A DNA stretch of 64,000 nt. Origin: Cyathus striatus (taxonomy: Eukaryota > Basidiomycota > Agaricomycetes > Agaricales > Nidulariaceae). The position numbers were made by a program, and so were the translations under genes. Positions 24,825-36,580 of this stretch are shown here, one piece after another; the first letter of the stretch is position 1, and every line of letters starts with the position of its first letter. The notes under the pieces are model-generated. The model was not told where the DNA came from. It saw only the letters and a list, made by a program, of their open reading frames with translations, and did no database searches. The DNA lies in assembly GCA_025738555.1 (NCBI GenBank), contig JAOVFP010000007.1, positions 3,038,001 through 3,102,000 on the forward strand. The letters run 5' to 3'.

Positions 24825-26189
24825 TGATTGGTACTGGAGTTCCAAAGGTGTAAGGTCTACCTCAAACCTAAGACCATGGATGCTGGCATCTTGCATTCAA
24901 GCTAGAATTGGAGCAAGTATCATATCTTCTTCAGACACATTGCTAAGCCTATAAATGATTCCTAAGGTTCCAGATGTCACTTTATTCAGCATGAAAGATC
25001 CCCTTTGTTCAACAAAAATTGATGTACTGATATTGACATTATCATAGCAAAATGCATGAAGGCCACTGGAAATTGATATCACATGTTCAATACCCCAGTT
25101 ACCAAGCATTTCAATGCTGTCTAGCACAGACTGATAACATGGACAGAGTCTGCAGCAGTGAACTGCCTCAATAGTTTGCTGAGAAGCACCTGTGGCCCAA
25201 AGAAAAATACCAAATTCTGCAGCAAAGCTAAAATATTTGTTTGACTGTTGATAGAGAAGCTGCCTGATTACAACTTTGCAAAGCTATGCAATCATAAGCA
25301 AGGATATAACATTTGAACAGTACAAATATGCTTACATGCTCTGGGGATTTGGAAGTGTTCACTTTATATTGATGTTTGCTCTCTGCAGTGGAATGGAGAA
25401 GTTGAAGAGTGAATGGGACCTCAGCTTCCAAATCTGTAGTGTCCCTACTATCAATGTACTCCAGATCTATATCAGCCAGCCCTTTCATGCAAGTGAGATC
25501 ATGAAGTCCATCCATTTCATTTGAAATGATATCAGCAACCATATCAATTCTGGGACTGCAATGTAACCATGTTTGAAGTTTTTGGCAACCATCCTTGGAG
25601 TGAGCAACTGCATTCAAAATGTTGGATAGTCTTTTATCACTTTCATGGAATAAGTGTGACCTGTACATGCTACAGTCAGTATTAGATTCATCCAGAACAT
25701 ATTGGACCAAGTCAAAGGGGCTGATAGACTCTTGCTTCAACATTGACAATACAGATTGCACCTTCTCTGTTGTACTTTGCCTTGGTGCTCATCTTTTGGT
25801 GAATCAGATAGCATTGGTTCAACTGGAACACTAAGCATATTGTCCAGTACAAAGTAAGTAATTATGGAGGCAACAAACCAGTTCTCATCATTCAGAGACA
25901 TACTACCAACCACCCTCCTTCTGCCTGCAGCTCTTCCAACTTTCCCACCTCCTGTGCATCCTCCCTTCCTTCCATGTCCTTTGTTAGCATGAGCTGGGCT
26001 GGCACTGTTACTTGATGAGCCAATATGAAAGAGCTGTGTTGTCTGCCACTGTTCTGGTGGTCTGCTGCATGGCTCAATGTTGAATGGCTGAGTTATGTCA
26101 TTGAGCACAATTTGCTGCTTGTAGAGGGCCAAGTAAGGTCATTTGCGGAATGGGATATGCTGAGATGAGGGTGCAGTATTTTGATCCAT

Positions 26190-27121
26190 AGGTGAGAGAG
26201 ACTGGAAGAATGGAGAGATGAGGGACAGAGGAGGGGACAGAGTGAGAGAAGAGTGTCAGGATGTGATGTTGAGACAGAGCCATTCTGAAAATCCAAAAAA
26301 GGAAGTGGATAAGGACATAAGGTTTAGTATGCTAAAATTTGACAAGTTGGACTGGTTGGTATACTATTGTCAATCAATGTTTAGTGTTTATCAGGGGTTA
26401 GTGTTGGGCATTTTTGACTGCCTTCCTGACATTTTTTCCTCTCAAAATTTGTCATACAACTATCACTTACTTCAATAAACATGAATATCACATTTATATG
26501 TCAGTAAGAGCTCATGTATGATGTTTATGCTTTTGGAAGGTTGTCATGCTAGCAGTGTTATGGCTGAGCAGAATTTTAATAACATGATCATTTTTTGATG
26601 GTGCCAAACATCATGTTACCTCATCTAAAATCAATGATAGTGACAGTGAGGAACACATCACATACCACACTGAATGCTTGGGCAGGCTCTCAAGCCTCTA
26701 GAGATATGGTTAATGGCGGTTCATGAAGCAAAAGTCATACATATCATGATGTGGATTATGAGAGATAGTATAATCATTCTAATTTAAATGTACATATTGC
26801 TAGTACTTGTATTACTTATAGGTATATAGTGGCATATAATTGTTAATGCTCAAACATTCAAACTAAGTATTGTCCCAGATGGCATCTCCCTATACTAGTC
26901 ACAATACTTAGTTGCTCCCAAGTTGCTCCAAGCATGTGATGGTATTTGGTTAGTAGTGCGATCAAAAGTATCAACAGAGTTCAAATATGGGACAGTGTCA
27001 CAACTGTGACAACACTAACCCCTGATAAATACTAAACATTGATTGACAATAGTATTGACATGATTCAATCATTCATATCAAGTGCTTGCACATAACCAAC
27101 CAGCTTCTGGTCTAGACCCAA
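26190..27121 (-). repeat. Right inverted repeat of the cassette, split by a MITE
   Basis: About 174 bp at 26190-26363 and 68 bp at 27053-27121 together match 17329-17530 in reverse orientation. The MITE at 26364-27052 separates the two parts at a TA. Confidence 0.7.
26364..27052. mobile_element. 689-bp Tc1/mariner-like MITE
   Basis: The terminal inverted repeats are 44 bp with one mismatch, beginning CTATTGTCAATCAATGTTTA at both ends. TA flanks both sides (26362-26363 and 27053-27054). The uninterrupted inverted copy of the site near 17396 has a single TATA-containing sequence, which confirms insertion at TA with TA duplication. No open frame is credible, so it is non-autonomous. TA duplication points to the Tc1/mariner superfamily (including pogo/Fot1 types). 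Confidence 0.85.
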
Positions 27122-28935
27122 CCTCCTGGAAGCTGATAAGATAAAATAGGCATCACATGATGCATGTAAATCCATTTGAAGTTGTTTAATTCAACCTCTC
27201 ATGACACCAACCACAATGACCGACAACCTCCAGTGTGTTACCACCAGCTGTTTCACCATTCCACTCCTGTTTTACCAATATAAAGATTTGAGTACTACTG
27301 CAAGTCACTTGCACAAACCACTGAGCCATGCCTGACAAGACCATGCACTTGCAATGTACATCAATTTGACATCCTACACACTGGGCACCAGACTGCTTTA
27401 TGTTCATGGTTATGAACATTCTCTTTTGCATATTGAACACAGGCAGCTGTAGTCAAGGGAGATTTATAAGAGCAGAAAGGGAAGGAGCAGTAGACATTGG
27501 GTGATACTAAGATAAGCACTGTCTCCCCCCTCTGCTCTTAGCCTCCCTTCTCTGCTATCGAAACATGCATATGACCATTGCACCCCTTCCACTTTTACTG
27601 TTGGTTGACTCATCATCTCCTCGTGCACTAACTCATTCTCTTCTCACAGGATAACGTTAAACTTGTATATGCAGTCAAATCAATGACAGTCAAACTGGAT
27701 GACCTGATGGGTTGAAATGGTTCTCTGTGTCCTGGTGCATTAGCCTCCCTTCTACTCTGCTACTTCTCTCTTTTAACTGGACCTGTCTTACAGTAATCCC
27801 TCCACTGTACAATGACCCCTTTCCAAACTGATCATTCTGAAGACTATAATTGCTTGGCTTGAAGGCCCTAGCTCTTCAGCACATACTATCCCAGTGCTGT
27901 TACCACCTCCATTCTGAATGTTCCTCAAAATATTCACTCCCTCATTTTAAGCATCCTCAGCCCCTTCTCCAGCACACACACTCTCCCTACACCTACATGA
28001 CCTGCAAAGGAGGGTGAAAGAAACAAGGGTCTCACAAGTGCATATAGGCTCATTATGATGAAGGATGTTGTCCTGTGTGTGGTGGTTGTGTTGGTTCTCT
28101 AGTTTAAGTTGGACTGAATGAGAGATTGAGGGTCAGGAGTTGAAGAAGACAATGTATGGTGTTCTTGGGCTCTATTGGGTATGGCAGACATGTGGTTTTT
28201 TGTGTTCCTTCTGTCCATACCTTGTGATATCAGTGTCAATGCATCAGTGTCATGCCTATTCAAATGAAGCCCTTCAATGTTTGTCATCCTGCTTTGTAGC
28301 CTACTCATCCTCATTGACAGCTATAACCACCCTGCTACTCTCATTACTATGAGTACAATAACTGGATCTTTGCTTTCATCATACACATCTCCAATACCTG
28401 TATCTTCACTGTTCCATATGCTCCTTTCAACACCTATACTTTACATTGTGCAAGACCCAGCTTCCATTCCTACTCTGCTCTCTAATACCTATGCTACAAG
28501 GAGACCTGCGAGAACAGATGACAGTTGAAGGTGTGCATAGGATGGTATTGGTGAAGATTGTTGTCAAGCTGTCCAGGAGTTGTCAGTTTTGTTGGTCAAG
28601 TTGGAGTAGAGGGAGGTGGAGCTTCAGAGGTCAAGAATGGCTCATGAGGCATATGTCAACTTTGCATCTATCAGTGATGTGGTCTCATGACTGACCCTCA
28701 CAATGGTCCTTCATTGACATACTCAGTTGTCTACATCTCCTAGGCTTATGAAGAAGCTGCATGATAGTGTCTGCTCCATTCAAAATGGATTCCCATATTA
28801 TCCTCAATTACTCTCATTGTTTATTATTGCTAGACTCTGGCTGAGGAATGAAGCCAGGAAGAGGGTAGATTGTCCTTGGGAGACAGTCAAATACCTGTCA
28901 AATGACATGGAATGCCAGGCTCATAATATTCACAT
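27122..28935 (+). repeat. Copy C of the 10-kb family, partial and CpG-decayed
   Basis: From gctgataagataaaatagg to about 28935 the sequence parallels 8570-10440 of copy A (and the matching part of copy B). Nearly every CG of copies A and B is TG or CA here; for example gacgttgttcaattcaacc corresponds to gaagttgtttaattcaacc. No gene is present. Confidence 0.75.
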
Positions 28936-30229
28936 ATTGAGTCTAGTTCGGAGATCTCTGTGGGTTTTCCCCTTCCACAGTGCCTACTCAAAAGCATGAA
29001 TGAGAAATCGAATTCTATAGAGCTCATTAAGCTTGATTGGGCTAATCTTGCAGTGAGGTTAGCTTCACAAGGAGAGGTTGAGCCATGTGGAGTGTGTGTG
29101 TGGTGTGTGGACATATATGGCAGTACACTGGAGGCCCTGGTTGATTATGACAGCTGTTTTTGAGAACAAACACAATGATTGTTCTCAGTTATCCTGACTA
29201 ATGATGGTGCAGTTTATTCTTTTCTCTCCACATGTAAGCATGTCATTGTTCAGGAGGAGCATCTCAATCATGTGTCTAATCATGTGGAAGTTCTTTACCA
29301 TCCTCTGCTAAGCCTGCCCTTCCTCTTGATACCTTATGCACAAACATCTGCACAACCCTGAATATGAAGATTACAAAGAATGATATGCAGTGCACATGGA
29401 CCAGCAGGCTCTTTTTATGATATGTATATGATCTATAAGAAGAAGTTGCCTCCAGGCTCTGGCTTACAAGTTCTATGGCTTTATATTGAGCATCCCCAGA
29501 GCCAAGACTCATCTCTAGCATCATCCCCTCTGCATACCATCAGATGGGACCTGTGAAGGCTATTGATAAAGGTTTTGGTGGTGTGAATTTAATCATATTG
29601 GCATATATTCAGTTTTGTAGTTTGAGTTGTACCAGAATGGAGAGGGTGGCTGGGGATTCAAGAGGGAGAACAATGTAATGTTGTTTAGTGGCTGGCACAC
29701 AAACATGTTATTTTGTTCTCTCTGCACATTGTTCATCATGGCATTAAGTGGACAGTGGAGTGGATGACAGTGTTGCATCTATACAACTGGGCTTATCTCA
29801 CCCCTGCAAGAGATAGATTTCTGTTTATCATCCCTGATTCCCTGGCCAGTGATGCTGGGGAGAGTGGCTGAAAGATGAATTAGACTGTGCAGTGTCAGTT
29901 TAAGATAATAAATATCTAAGGTGGTCAGCAGGAAGTGACTTTATTCGTGCTTTGCACCTGAGTGTTGGGGGATATTATTTGTAGATATTCTCCTTAACTC
30001 AAGAGGTTTGGTGATGAACACAGGTGTATATTTAAGTGTAGAGGTGGGTAGGTAAGTTTAGAAGAGTAGGCGAATAGCAAGTACAACAACTAGGATTGTG
30101 GCAAGGGCTTGCAGGTGAAGGGTAGGCTGAAGATATAGGTCACTATTATGTTGAAGGTTGAAGTGGAGCTGAGGTCCCTGACGGTTTCTGCTTCTTACTT
30201 CACAACTGGGGCGCATATATATAATTTAC
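28936..30229. other. Decayed DNA, no supported gene
   Basis: Mostly CpG-poor. Short frames on both strands (for example 28960-29163 and 29276-29524) carry no recognisable motif. The 28940-29040 part keeps a few CG dinucleotides and may be of different origin from its flanks. Confidence 0.35.
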
Positions 30230-30462
30230 AAGGTTACAGTGCCTCACTATCTGAGTAGACACAAATACGGTATGACAACGGTTGCTATATGAAGTTATGG
30301 TGTCTCACTATCTGAGTGGACACAAATACGATGCTGCTGCTGCTGCTGTTACTTTACGAAGATATGGTGCCTCACTATCTGAGTGGACACAAATATGATG
30401 CTGCTGCTGCTGTTACTTTATGAAGATACAGTGCCTTACTATCTGAGTAGACACAAATAATA
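30230..30462 (+). repeat. Minisatellite, four units of about 60-67 bp
   Basis: Each unit contains tcactatctgag, (t/g)gacacaaata, and in the middle two a (gct)n run followed by gttacttta.gaagata. Unit starts are near 30239, 30302, 30368 and 30432. Confidence 0.85.
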
Positions 30463-30780
30463 CAAATTAGTTTCACACTTTACTGTTGACACTTTATATG
30501 TGACTCTGACAATACATGTACTGGGTAGAGGGGAAGTATATAGGTTATATTTAGTAGGTAAGGGTTGTGTGCTACAACTGCAAAGGGATACAAACAAATG
30601 TAAACTAGGTATAAGTTATTAATTCTACAGGCCAATTCCTCTTCCTTATATGCCTTTTACCCTCCTGCTGACTAATCATATCCCACACCTACTTTCCCAT
30701 TGTTCTCCAACTGGGGAAAGTATGAGTCATCCTTTTCTCCATTGCCCTCCAATTTAGGATGCATGAGTCAGCATCTTAGA

Positions 30781-30885
30781 CAATGGGTATATTTAGCACA
30801 ATGGAAATGCTATTAATAGTACTTGAAAGAACAATGGGTATATTTAGCACAATGGTTGTGCTATTAATAGCTCTTGAGAACAATG
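30781..30885 (+). repeat. 51-bp tandem duplication
   Basis: The phrase caatgggtatatttagcaca starts at 30781 and again at 30832, each followed by atgg, a short variable part and gctattaatag. Confidence 0.85.
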
Positions 30886-33509
30886 GTGCTTCTTTTGTTT
30901 GTATCTGAAGGCTTTCTTATTTTGTACAGGGTATAATTGTTTGTACATATTAGTCTTGGTGTAGTTGTTGTATGATGATATTTATTCTGATTAGTGCTGG
31001 TCCAGTAGTATGACTAAGTATTTGTGTATGTTTATCTTGATTAATAATGAGCTGGTATTGTAGTTACTTGTTTGTGTATAATTGTTCTGATTGGTGATGG
31101 ACTATTAGTGTTTATATAGCTTTATTTGTTAGTGTATTGATTAGTTACTTGTGTATGGTTTTTCTGATTAATAGTGAAATAGAAGTGCTTATTAAGTGTT
31201 GTTTGTTAAGGTATTATTAAGTTTTCTAAGTGTTTGCTTTTCTATCTTTGAGTGATTTAGCTGTATTCATGTCATTATGTGAAATCAACTTTCACCTGTG
31301 ACAGCGGGCTGAAGCATTCTTGCTGCTTTTTGAATAACAAGTACATCTTCTTCCCATTCATTCATTCTCCCCACTATACTTATGCCTGCACTTGCCTTAT
31401 AGCATGTGTATAACCACACTCACCTCAGACAGGACCAAATCAGATCAGGGTAGATATGGTACAACCCAATGTAGTTAACAATTAGAGTACAAAAATATGT
31501 CATTTGACTGATTCATGTTCATATTTAGAAAATAATTATGAATTGGGCATGTATCAAATCCATGAAAATTATTGAGAATATAACAATAAGACATGTGTAG
31601 AATTTTGTACAAAAATTGGTTACCATACTGATGTATGAACAAACCCTGAATCAGGGCACACATTTGTCCCTAGATCCTATCCAAATACTGATCCTAAGTG
31701 TGTCTCATGTCCCTATCTTATCACATATTCTGAATTTGCCCTTGAAACAGATCTTGAATTGGATCTTTTATCATATGCTCACTCTGATTTAGAATGTAGA
31801 CAAAAATATGTTGCTTGCCCTGATTCATGTACAGATTGTAAATATGACAATTACAAATATTGATTACCCACTCACAGGGCCACTCTTAGGCCACTCATAT
31901 CAGCTCACAGGGCTGCTCACAGCTGCTTGCTACCCACTCTATTCCCACCATGTTCCCCACTCAATCCATTTACATATAAAATGTACCATAGATAGATGTT
32001 CATTCATATACAAACATTGCACTATTAATGTCAAGGTAGAAAATGTCCAATCAGTGAATGGATAGGAGATGTTGACCTTGGAGTTGAACAGGTAAGCCCA
32101 GTGAGTGAGCATGATGCTGGAAGTGAGGAAGAAAGAAGGGAAAGGAATGAATGGGCCCATGAACATGGAGAATATAAAAGGAAAACATTCCCTTTTCCTG
32201 TAAACCCATAAAAACCACCAGCACAGATGAGGTGGGAGCATAGCCACTAGCATGATTAAGGAGACAGAGGCTCAGTAATAATGTTGGTAGCACAGGCAGG
32301 AGAAACTGACATGGGTAGCCAGTGGATACAAGAGATCAGGACTGTTTTCATGAATGAGGGGGGAGGAGCCATTGGCTGGATTAAGGAGTTGAAAACACAA
32401 TAGGACTTGTGAGTGACATCAGATCATTGGTGGGGGAGGGGTGGGAGGTGATATCACATATAATCAGTATGAAGGAGCACTGAGGAGGGGGGAGAATGGG
32501 TCCATTTGTGAGGATGAGAGATATGAGAGGTGTTGTTGAGGTAGACCAAAAAGATGAAGGCAAATTCAGGACTTGCATGAAGTTGAGCTGGTGCAGGCAA
32601 TGTGTTGAGGTCAATGAATGATACAGTGGTGGTGAAGGTGGGACATGGTGGTCCCTCCCCTACTTTGAGTTTTGCAGGAGGTGAGAGCCAGCCCCTGCAA
32701 GGTACTGGTGATAGTTCCCAGTGTGGAGGGAATGGTGTTTTTACTCATTTTATGTATTTTGCTTGAGTGGTACCAGTGGGCAGCTGCAACCATGGTTTGT
32801 GCTTGGGGTTTGTGTGCAGCTGTAACTATGATGGCTCAGGCTGTTTTTGGAGTCTCAAGATGGTATTCATGACAGCTGGCAGTGTTGGTTACTTGCACTA
32901 GGACAGATGAGGAAGTAATGTGTGGGCACATGCTTGGCATCTTATGGTTGTCTGCCCAGCAGGATAGATGGTTGGTGATGACTGTTATGTTAAATCCTGC
33001 TTGAGCAGGGGACAGGACAACAGTGCAAGTGTGGGCCAGTGGAGTACAGCTGTTTACAATGTATGCTGCAAGCAGGGACTGGGGCAGATTGCTGGAGGTG
33101 CACAGGGACATGGAGTGTGTTGTTATTCATCATTGGACAAGGACAGAGTGTTGGTTCTAAGCTGTGTTGTTTGCTTGTGGAGGCATTTTGCACACCCTGT
33201 TCTCTGGTTGCATATCTGTGGGATTATCCTGCAGAGGTTTGACTGTTATGCATGATTGGCATTCCATGCCTTCAATGTGACCCTTCTTGCAATGGGTGGT
33301 TTACCAGATGCATTTTGTGCAGCTAGTTCTCTGCTCTGCATGTATTCCTGGAGTTGCCTTGTAGATGTTTGAGTCTCATTGCAAGCACTCTTGGGTTGCT
33401 GGAGTGGATGGGGGGGAGGGGCTGCTGGTGTGATTATGAAGATGAGTGCTCAATTGAAATGTCTGTAGCATGGGTGAGGAGAGGGGAGACTTGAAACCAG
33501 TGGATCAGG
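30886..33509. other. Decayed, CpG-poor DNA without a supported gene
   Basis: Holds imprecise reiterations of a ttgtgtat..ttctgatta phrase (30960-31200), repeat material related to 3110-3160 (near 31425), and G-rich sequence from 32340. Open frames at 32836-33255 overlap on both strands and lack recognisable features. Confidence 0.35.
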
Positions 33510-34255
33510 GGAATGAATGGGGCCATTTGCATGAATGGGAGGTGTTGGGTGGGCTGGGGGGGGAAAAGGGGACAGGGATTCATGGGCAACATCAGCATCA
33601 CAGATGATCTGGAGGAGGGGAAGTGGAGGGGGTATCTACCATGCATCATCAGCACACACAAAGGCTGGGGGAGAGAGGGGGGTGAATGGAGAGTGGATAC
33701 ATGTACATTGAGTCCTCCCTTCCAAATACAGCTATTTATCATCATTGATTGATGAATGGAGCCATTTGCATGAGTGGCAGGCATGGCTGGGCTGGGGAAG
33801 TAGGGACTTGTGGGCAATGTTGGCATCACAGATGATCTGAAGGAGAAGTGGAGGTAATATCTATCATTCATTGTCAGCACACAGGGAGATTGGGGAGGGG
33901 GTGGGGGTGAATAAAGAGTGGATACACATATGACAAGTCCTCACTCCCAAATCCAGCTATTTGTAGTCATTGAATGTTGAATGGGATGTTTGCATGAGTG
34001 GGAGGCATTGGCTGGAAAGGGGGGGGGGAACAGGGACTTGTGGGCAACATTGACATCACAGATGATCTGGAGGGTAAGTGGAGGCAGCATCTATCATGCA
34101 TTGTCAGCATGCATGAAGGTTGGGGAGGAGAGGGGAGGGGGGAGTGAATGAAGAGTGGACACATGTACAACCAGCTATTGCTCCCAAATCCAGATATTTG
34201 TCATCCACATCATTGTTGAATGATAAATAGAGCCATTTGTATGAGTGGGAGGCCC
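33510..34255 (+). repeat. Long-period tandem repeat, about 225-245 bp, three units
   Basis: Anchor phrases recur in order: gccatttgcatgaatggg (33522, 33763, 33984 and 34229 in variant form), a ggggg-rich run, ggacttgtgggcaac, atcacagatgatctgga, a (a/c)tctatcatgcattgtcagc phrase, gagtg(g/a)a(c)acatgtac, and cccaaatccagctattt. All CG sites are lost. Confidence 0.8.
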
Positions 34256-34689
34256 AATGCCACTCATCACTTGAAAATCAAGGGGAGGGCAATGGCAATA
34301 GTGTGATGTTCATTCCTTGCAAGAAGAGGAAAGGGAGGGAGTGCAGGCAGAGGCACTTGTCAGCTTGATGTTCCTACCTGTGACATTATGCACATCAATT
34401 TCTGGGAAGGGGAGGAGACATGGGCAAGGAGGGGAGGAAGGGATGAAACAGCTAACTTGTCACTTGCAAGACAAGGGGAAGATGCATTGGGTGGATTGAC
34501 ACTTACTCATCAGCCACCAGATGAGGGGAGGAGGCATGGAGGAGGAGAGACAAGATGGCACTACTCATCACTCGCAAGACAAGGCAGGGGAGGAAAGGGA
34601 GGGGAATAGGGAGAGGGTGAGACAGTGCCTGTCACTTGCAAGATGAGATGAGGGAGTGAGAGTCTGAGACTCCATGGGTTATTGTCATT

Positions 34690-34890
34690 CAAACATTGCT
34701 GCCTTCACCTTCACCATTGTTGTTTGAGTGTGGGTGTTGTCACTTTTGATGTTTGAGCATTGCTGCCATCACCTTCACTATCATTGTTCAAGTGTTGCCA
34801 CCATCACCTTTGCCATCATTGTTTGAGTGTAGATGCCATTGCTTTCAATGTTCAAACATTGCTGCCTTTGCTGTTGTTATGGTCATTTGG
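34690..34890 (+). repeat. Degenerate short tandem repeat
   Basis: Four to five imperfect units of the type gtttgagtgttgctgccatc followed by accttcaccatcattg, about 45 bp each. Confidence 0.6.
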
Positions 34891-34899
34891 GGTTCAGTG

Positions 34900-35254
34900 G
34901 AATGGTGGGCATGATTTTATATGTTGTATGGCAAAGAACAATGGTCTCATGTCGATGAGACATAGCAGGAGAGTGAGTGATGAAGCTGAAGAAGCAGTGA
35001 ACATACAAATATGATCTGAAACCAATGTGCCCTCTCCAAACAGCAGCTGCAACTCAGACTCTCCCTTTGCCCCAAATCCAACTATCATGTTTGTGGTTTG
35101 TTGTTGGTGTGCATTGAACATATGGTGTACTGGAGAGGATGTTGGAAGGCTGTGGAACTGGTATGCAATGAATGTCAATGGAAGCCCAAGCAAAAGAACA
35201 CAAATAAGAGTGTTATGGTTCAATGGGAACTATAATGTTGGTGTATTCCTATGA
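34900..35254 (+). pseudogene. Unrecognised decayed reading frame with one TGA
   Basis: One frame is open across this stretch except for a TGA at 35012-35014, again where CGA is plausible, and ends at a TGA near 35252. It carries an acidic patch (DEAEEAVN), a Ser/Asn-rich part and a Trp-rich tail (GRLWNWYAMN). No family is recognised and the start is unclear. It could be a chance frame. Confidence 0.25.
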
Positions 35255-35937
35255 ATACATGAAGGGTCAGTATACTGGGATAGAAGGGAAGCATACTGAA
35301 GTGAGCTGTAGTTGGGTTCTCAAAGTGTAGGATTGTCCTAATCAATAAGAGAATGTCTGATTCTGGGTTAGCAAGGTACAGCTGCTTTGGGTATCAAAGT
35401 ATTCCATAAGTGACAGCATAACAAGTGAATAGGGTAATGGTATACCTACAGTACAAGACTTAGCACATAGTGTAAGTTGAGTTCTGGTTCTGAAGGTCTT
35501 TGGACAAAGTTGGAGTTTATGTGAAGAGTGATAATATTTCAGTATCTACATAACAAGTTTAAGTAGACTACTGTAACTAATATCTAGACTATTCTACAAA
35601 AGACTTGTATGTAGGTGAAGAGTCTACCAAGTGCAGGAGCTATCTGGACTTGGTATTCTTGGCAAGGGCTTTAAGCAAGGGAAAACATATGTGTTAAGGT
35701 CAAAAAAGGTAACATGGTATTTGGATAGTTGAATATTCATAACAAAGAGGAATGGTCATAAATCCAAAGTGAAAGAGGTAAGTTGCTAATATTTTGCAAG
35801 CCATTAAGTACTTACTTTTGTTTGTAAAGACTGTCCATTTCTACATTTATACTGACAAAAGGTACAGGAGTTGTCAGGTCATTAATTGGTATAATATCCA
35901 TTACCTCATGTAAGCTCTCTCTGAATTGTTTTACCTT

Positions 35938-36580
35938 TTATGTACTTATCTTTTTCAGTGCAAGGAAAAAGAAGAATTGTAGCATGTAAATAGTTATCCA
36001 GTTGTCCATAAATATGTAGTTGGGTTTTTGATGAAGTAGGAAGTGCTGTGTAAGATGAATACTGTGAATCTTGCCCACTTCAAAACCAGTAGTCTGAACA
36101 TTATGGTCCAGCCAAGTGACTGGAACAATTGAACATGGCAAGTCAATATTCATAGGATCTACTGATTCACTGTATTAGTACCTAGTTAGAAATGAATTAA
36201 TGAGCTCACTCACCTTCTTCATCACTGAGTTCATCTTCTGCCTCAGAATCCAAGTCCTCTATTTTGACAACTTCATGACCATCTTCTTGAATGATTTGTG
36301 TTTGAACCATAACAGCTGGGGGGGGGAACCACAGAGGTCAATGACAGCATCAGTAGCTTCAACCTTGAAATGATGTGTGAAATCAATTGGCTCACACTCA
36401 TGCTTCACACATGTGATTGCATCAGCAGAGCCCAAACCCAGATTGATGTTATTGCATGTAGAGTGAGCTTGTGATAGCATGGCTAGAGATTTTGATGATA
36501 TAGTTAGTGTGGTAGGTGATGAAAGCAAGGAAGTGTTGTTGTATTCAAAAATTTTCAGGAGGCAATACTGTTTCTCATTA
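35938..36580 (-). CDS. Unrecognised CpG-free gene fragment, two exons
   Basis: On the minus strand an open exon runs from about 36570 to about 36214, ending in an acidic DSEAEDELSDEEGE stretch at a GTGAGT donor. It is followed by a short intron to a CAG acceptor near 36172 and a second exon ending at the stop at 35938. The second exon reads IVPVTWLDHNVQTTGFEVGK then a His-rich LTQHFLLHQKPNYIFMDN segment. Composition looks protein-like and no internal stop is present, but no ATG was found at the 5' side. Family not recognised; it may be a transposon protein or a host gene remnant. Confidence 0.4.

Larger units (their letters stand above)
21785..26132 (-). pseudogene. DUF6589-like protein, broken by frameshifts, a stop and two insertions
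   Basis: Minus-strand pieces in order are 26132 to ~25775 (N-terminus with a Gly/Arg/Lys-rich stretch), ~25790 to 25336, a 52-bp intron (25284-25335), 25283 to 24835, 23884 to ~23540, ~23545 to ~22720, and ~22124 to 21785. Family signatures I recall from agaricomycete DUF6589 proteins include FCYDNVNISTSIFVEQRG, NDQLTNSHIRSGQIL, a GLFHLYLNLSWALLATH helix, NYCTEILHLLINL and GLPGHWMGTDFNMEH. Damage: a one-base frameshift near 25775, an in-frame TGA near 24893, a 942-bp element at 23883-24824, a frameshift near 23543, and about 580 bp of extra DNA near 22130-22715. The molecular role of this family is not known to me. The name rests on memory of the motifs; a profile search would settle it. Confidence 0.65.
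17329..27121. mobile_element. Candidate DNA transposon-like cassette: helicase, coiled-coil and DUF6589-like genes between inverted repeats
   Basis: About 200 bp at 17329-17530 reappears in inverted orientation at 26190-27121, once the 689-bp MITE at 26364-27052 is removed. Shared landmarks in order are TTGGG..CTAGAC, atgcaagcac, attgaatcatgt, gtccaacttgtc, actaaaccttatgt, and tcctctgtccctcatctctc. Between them lie a RecQ-like helicase pseudogene (+), a 172-codon pseudogene (+) and a DUF6589-like pseudogene (-), the last two convergent with about 145 bp between them. The block is CpG-depleted and inactive. I recognise no DDE transposase. No clear target-site duplication is visible; the flanks are fragments of the 10-kb family (left near 17262-17337, right copy C). 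Reading it as one mobile unit is an inference from the paired ends. Confidence 0.5.

Noticed and set aside
32836..33880. Several 70-150-codon frames on both strands
   Set aside because: They arise in CpG-depleted DNA with low stop density and in a tandem repeat. No motif, intron or start context supports them.
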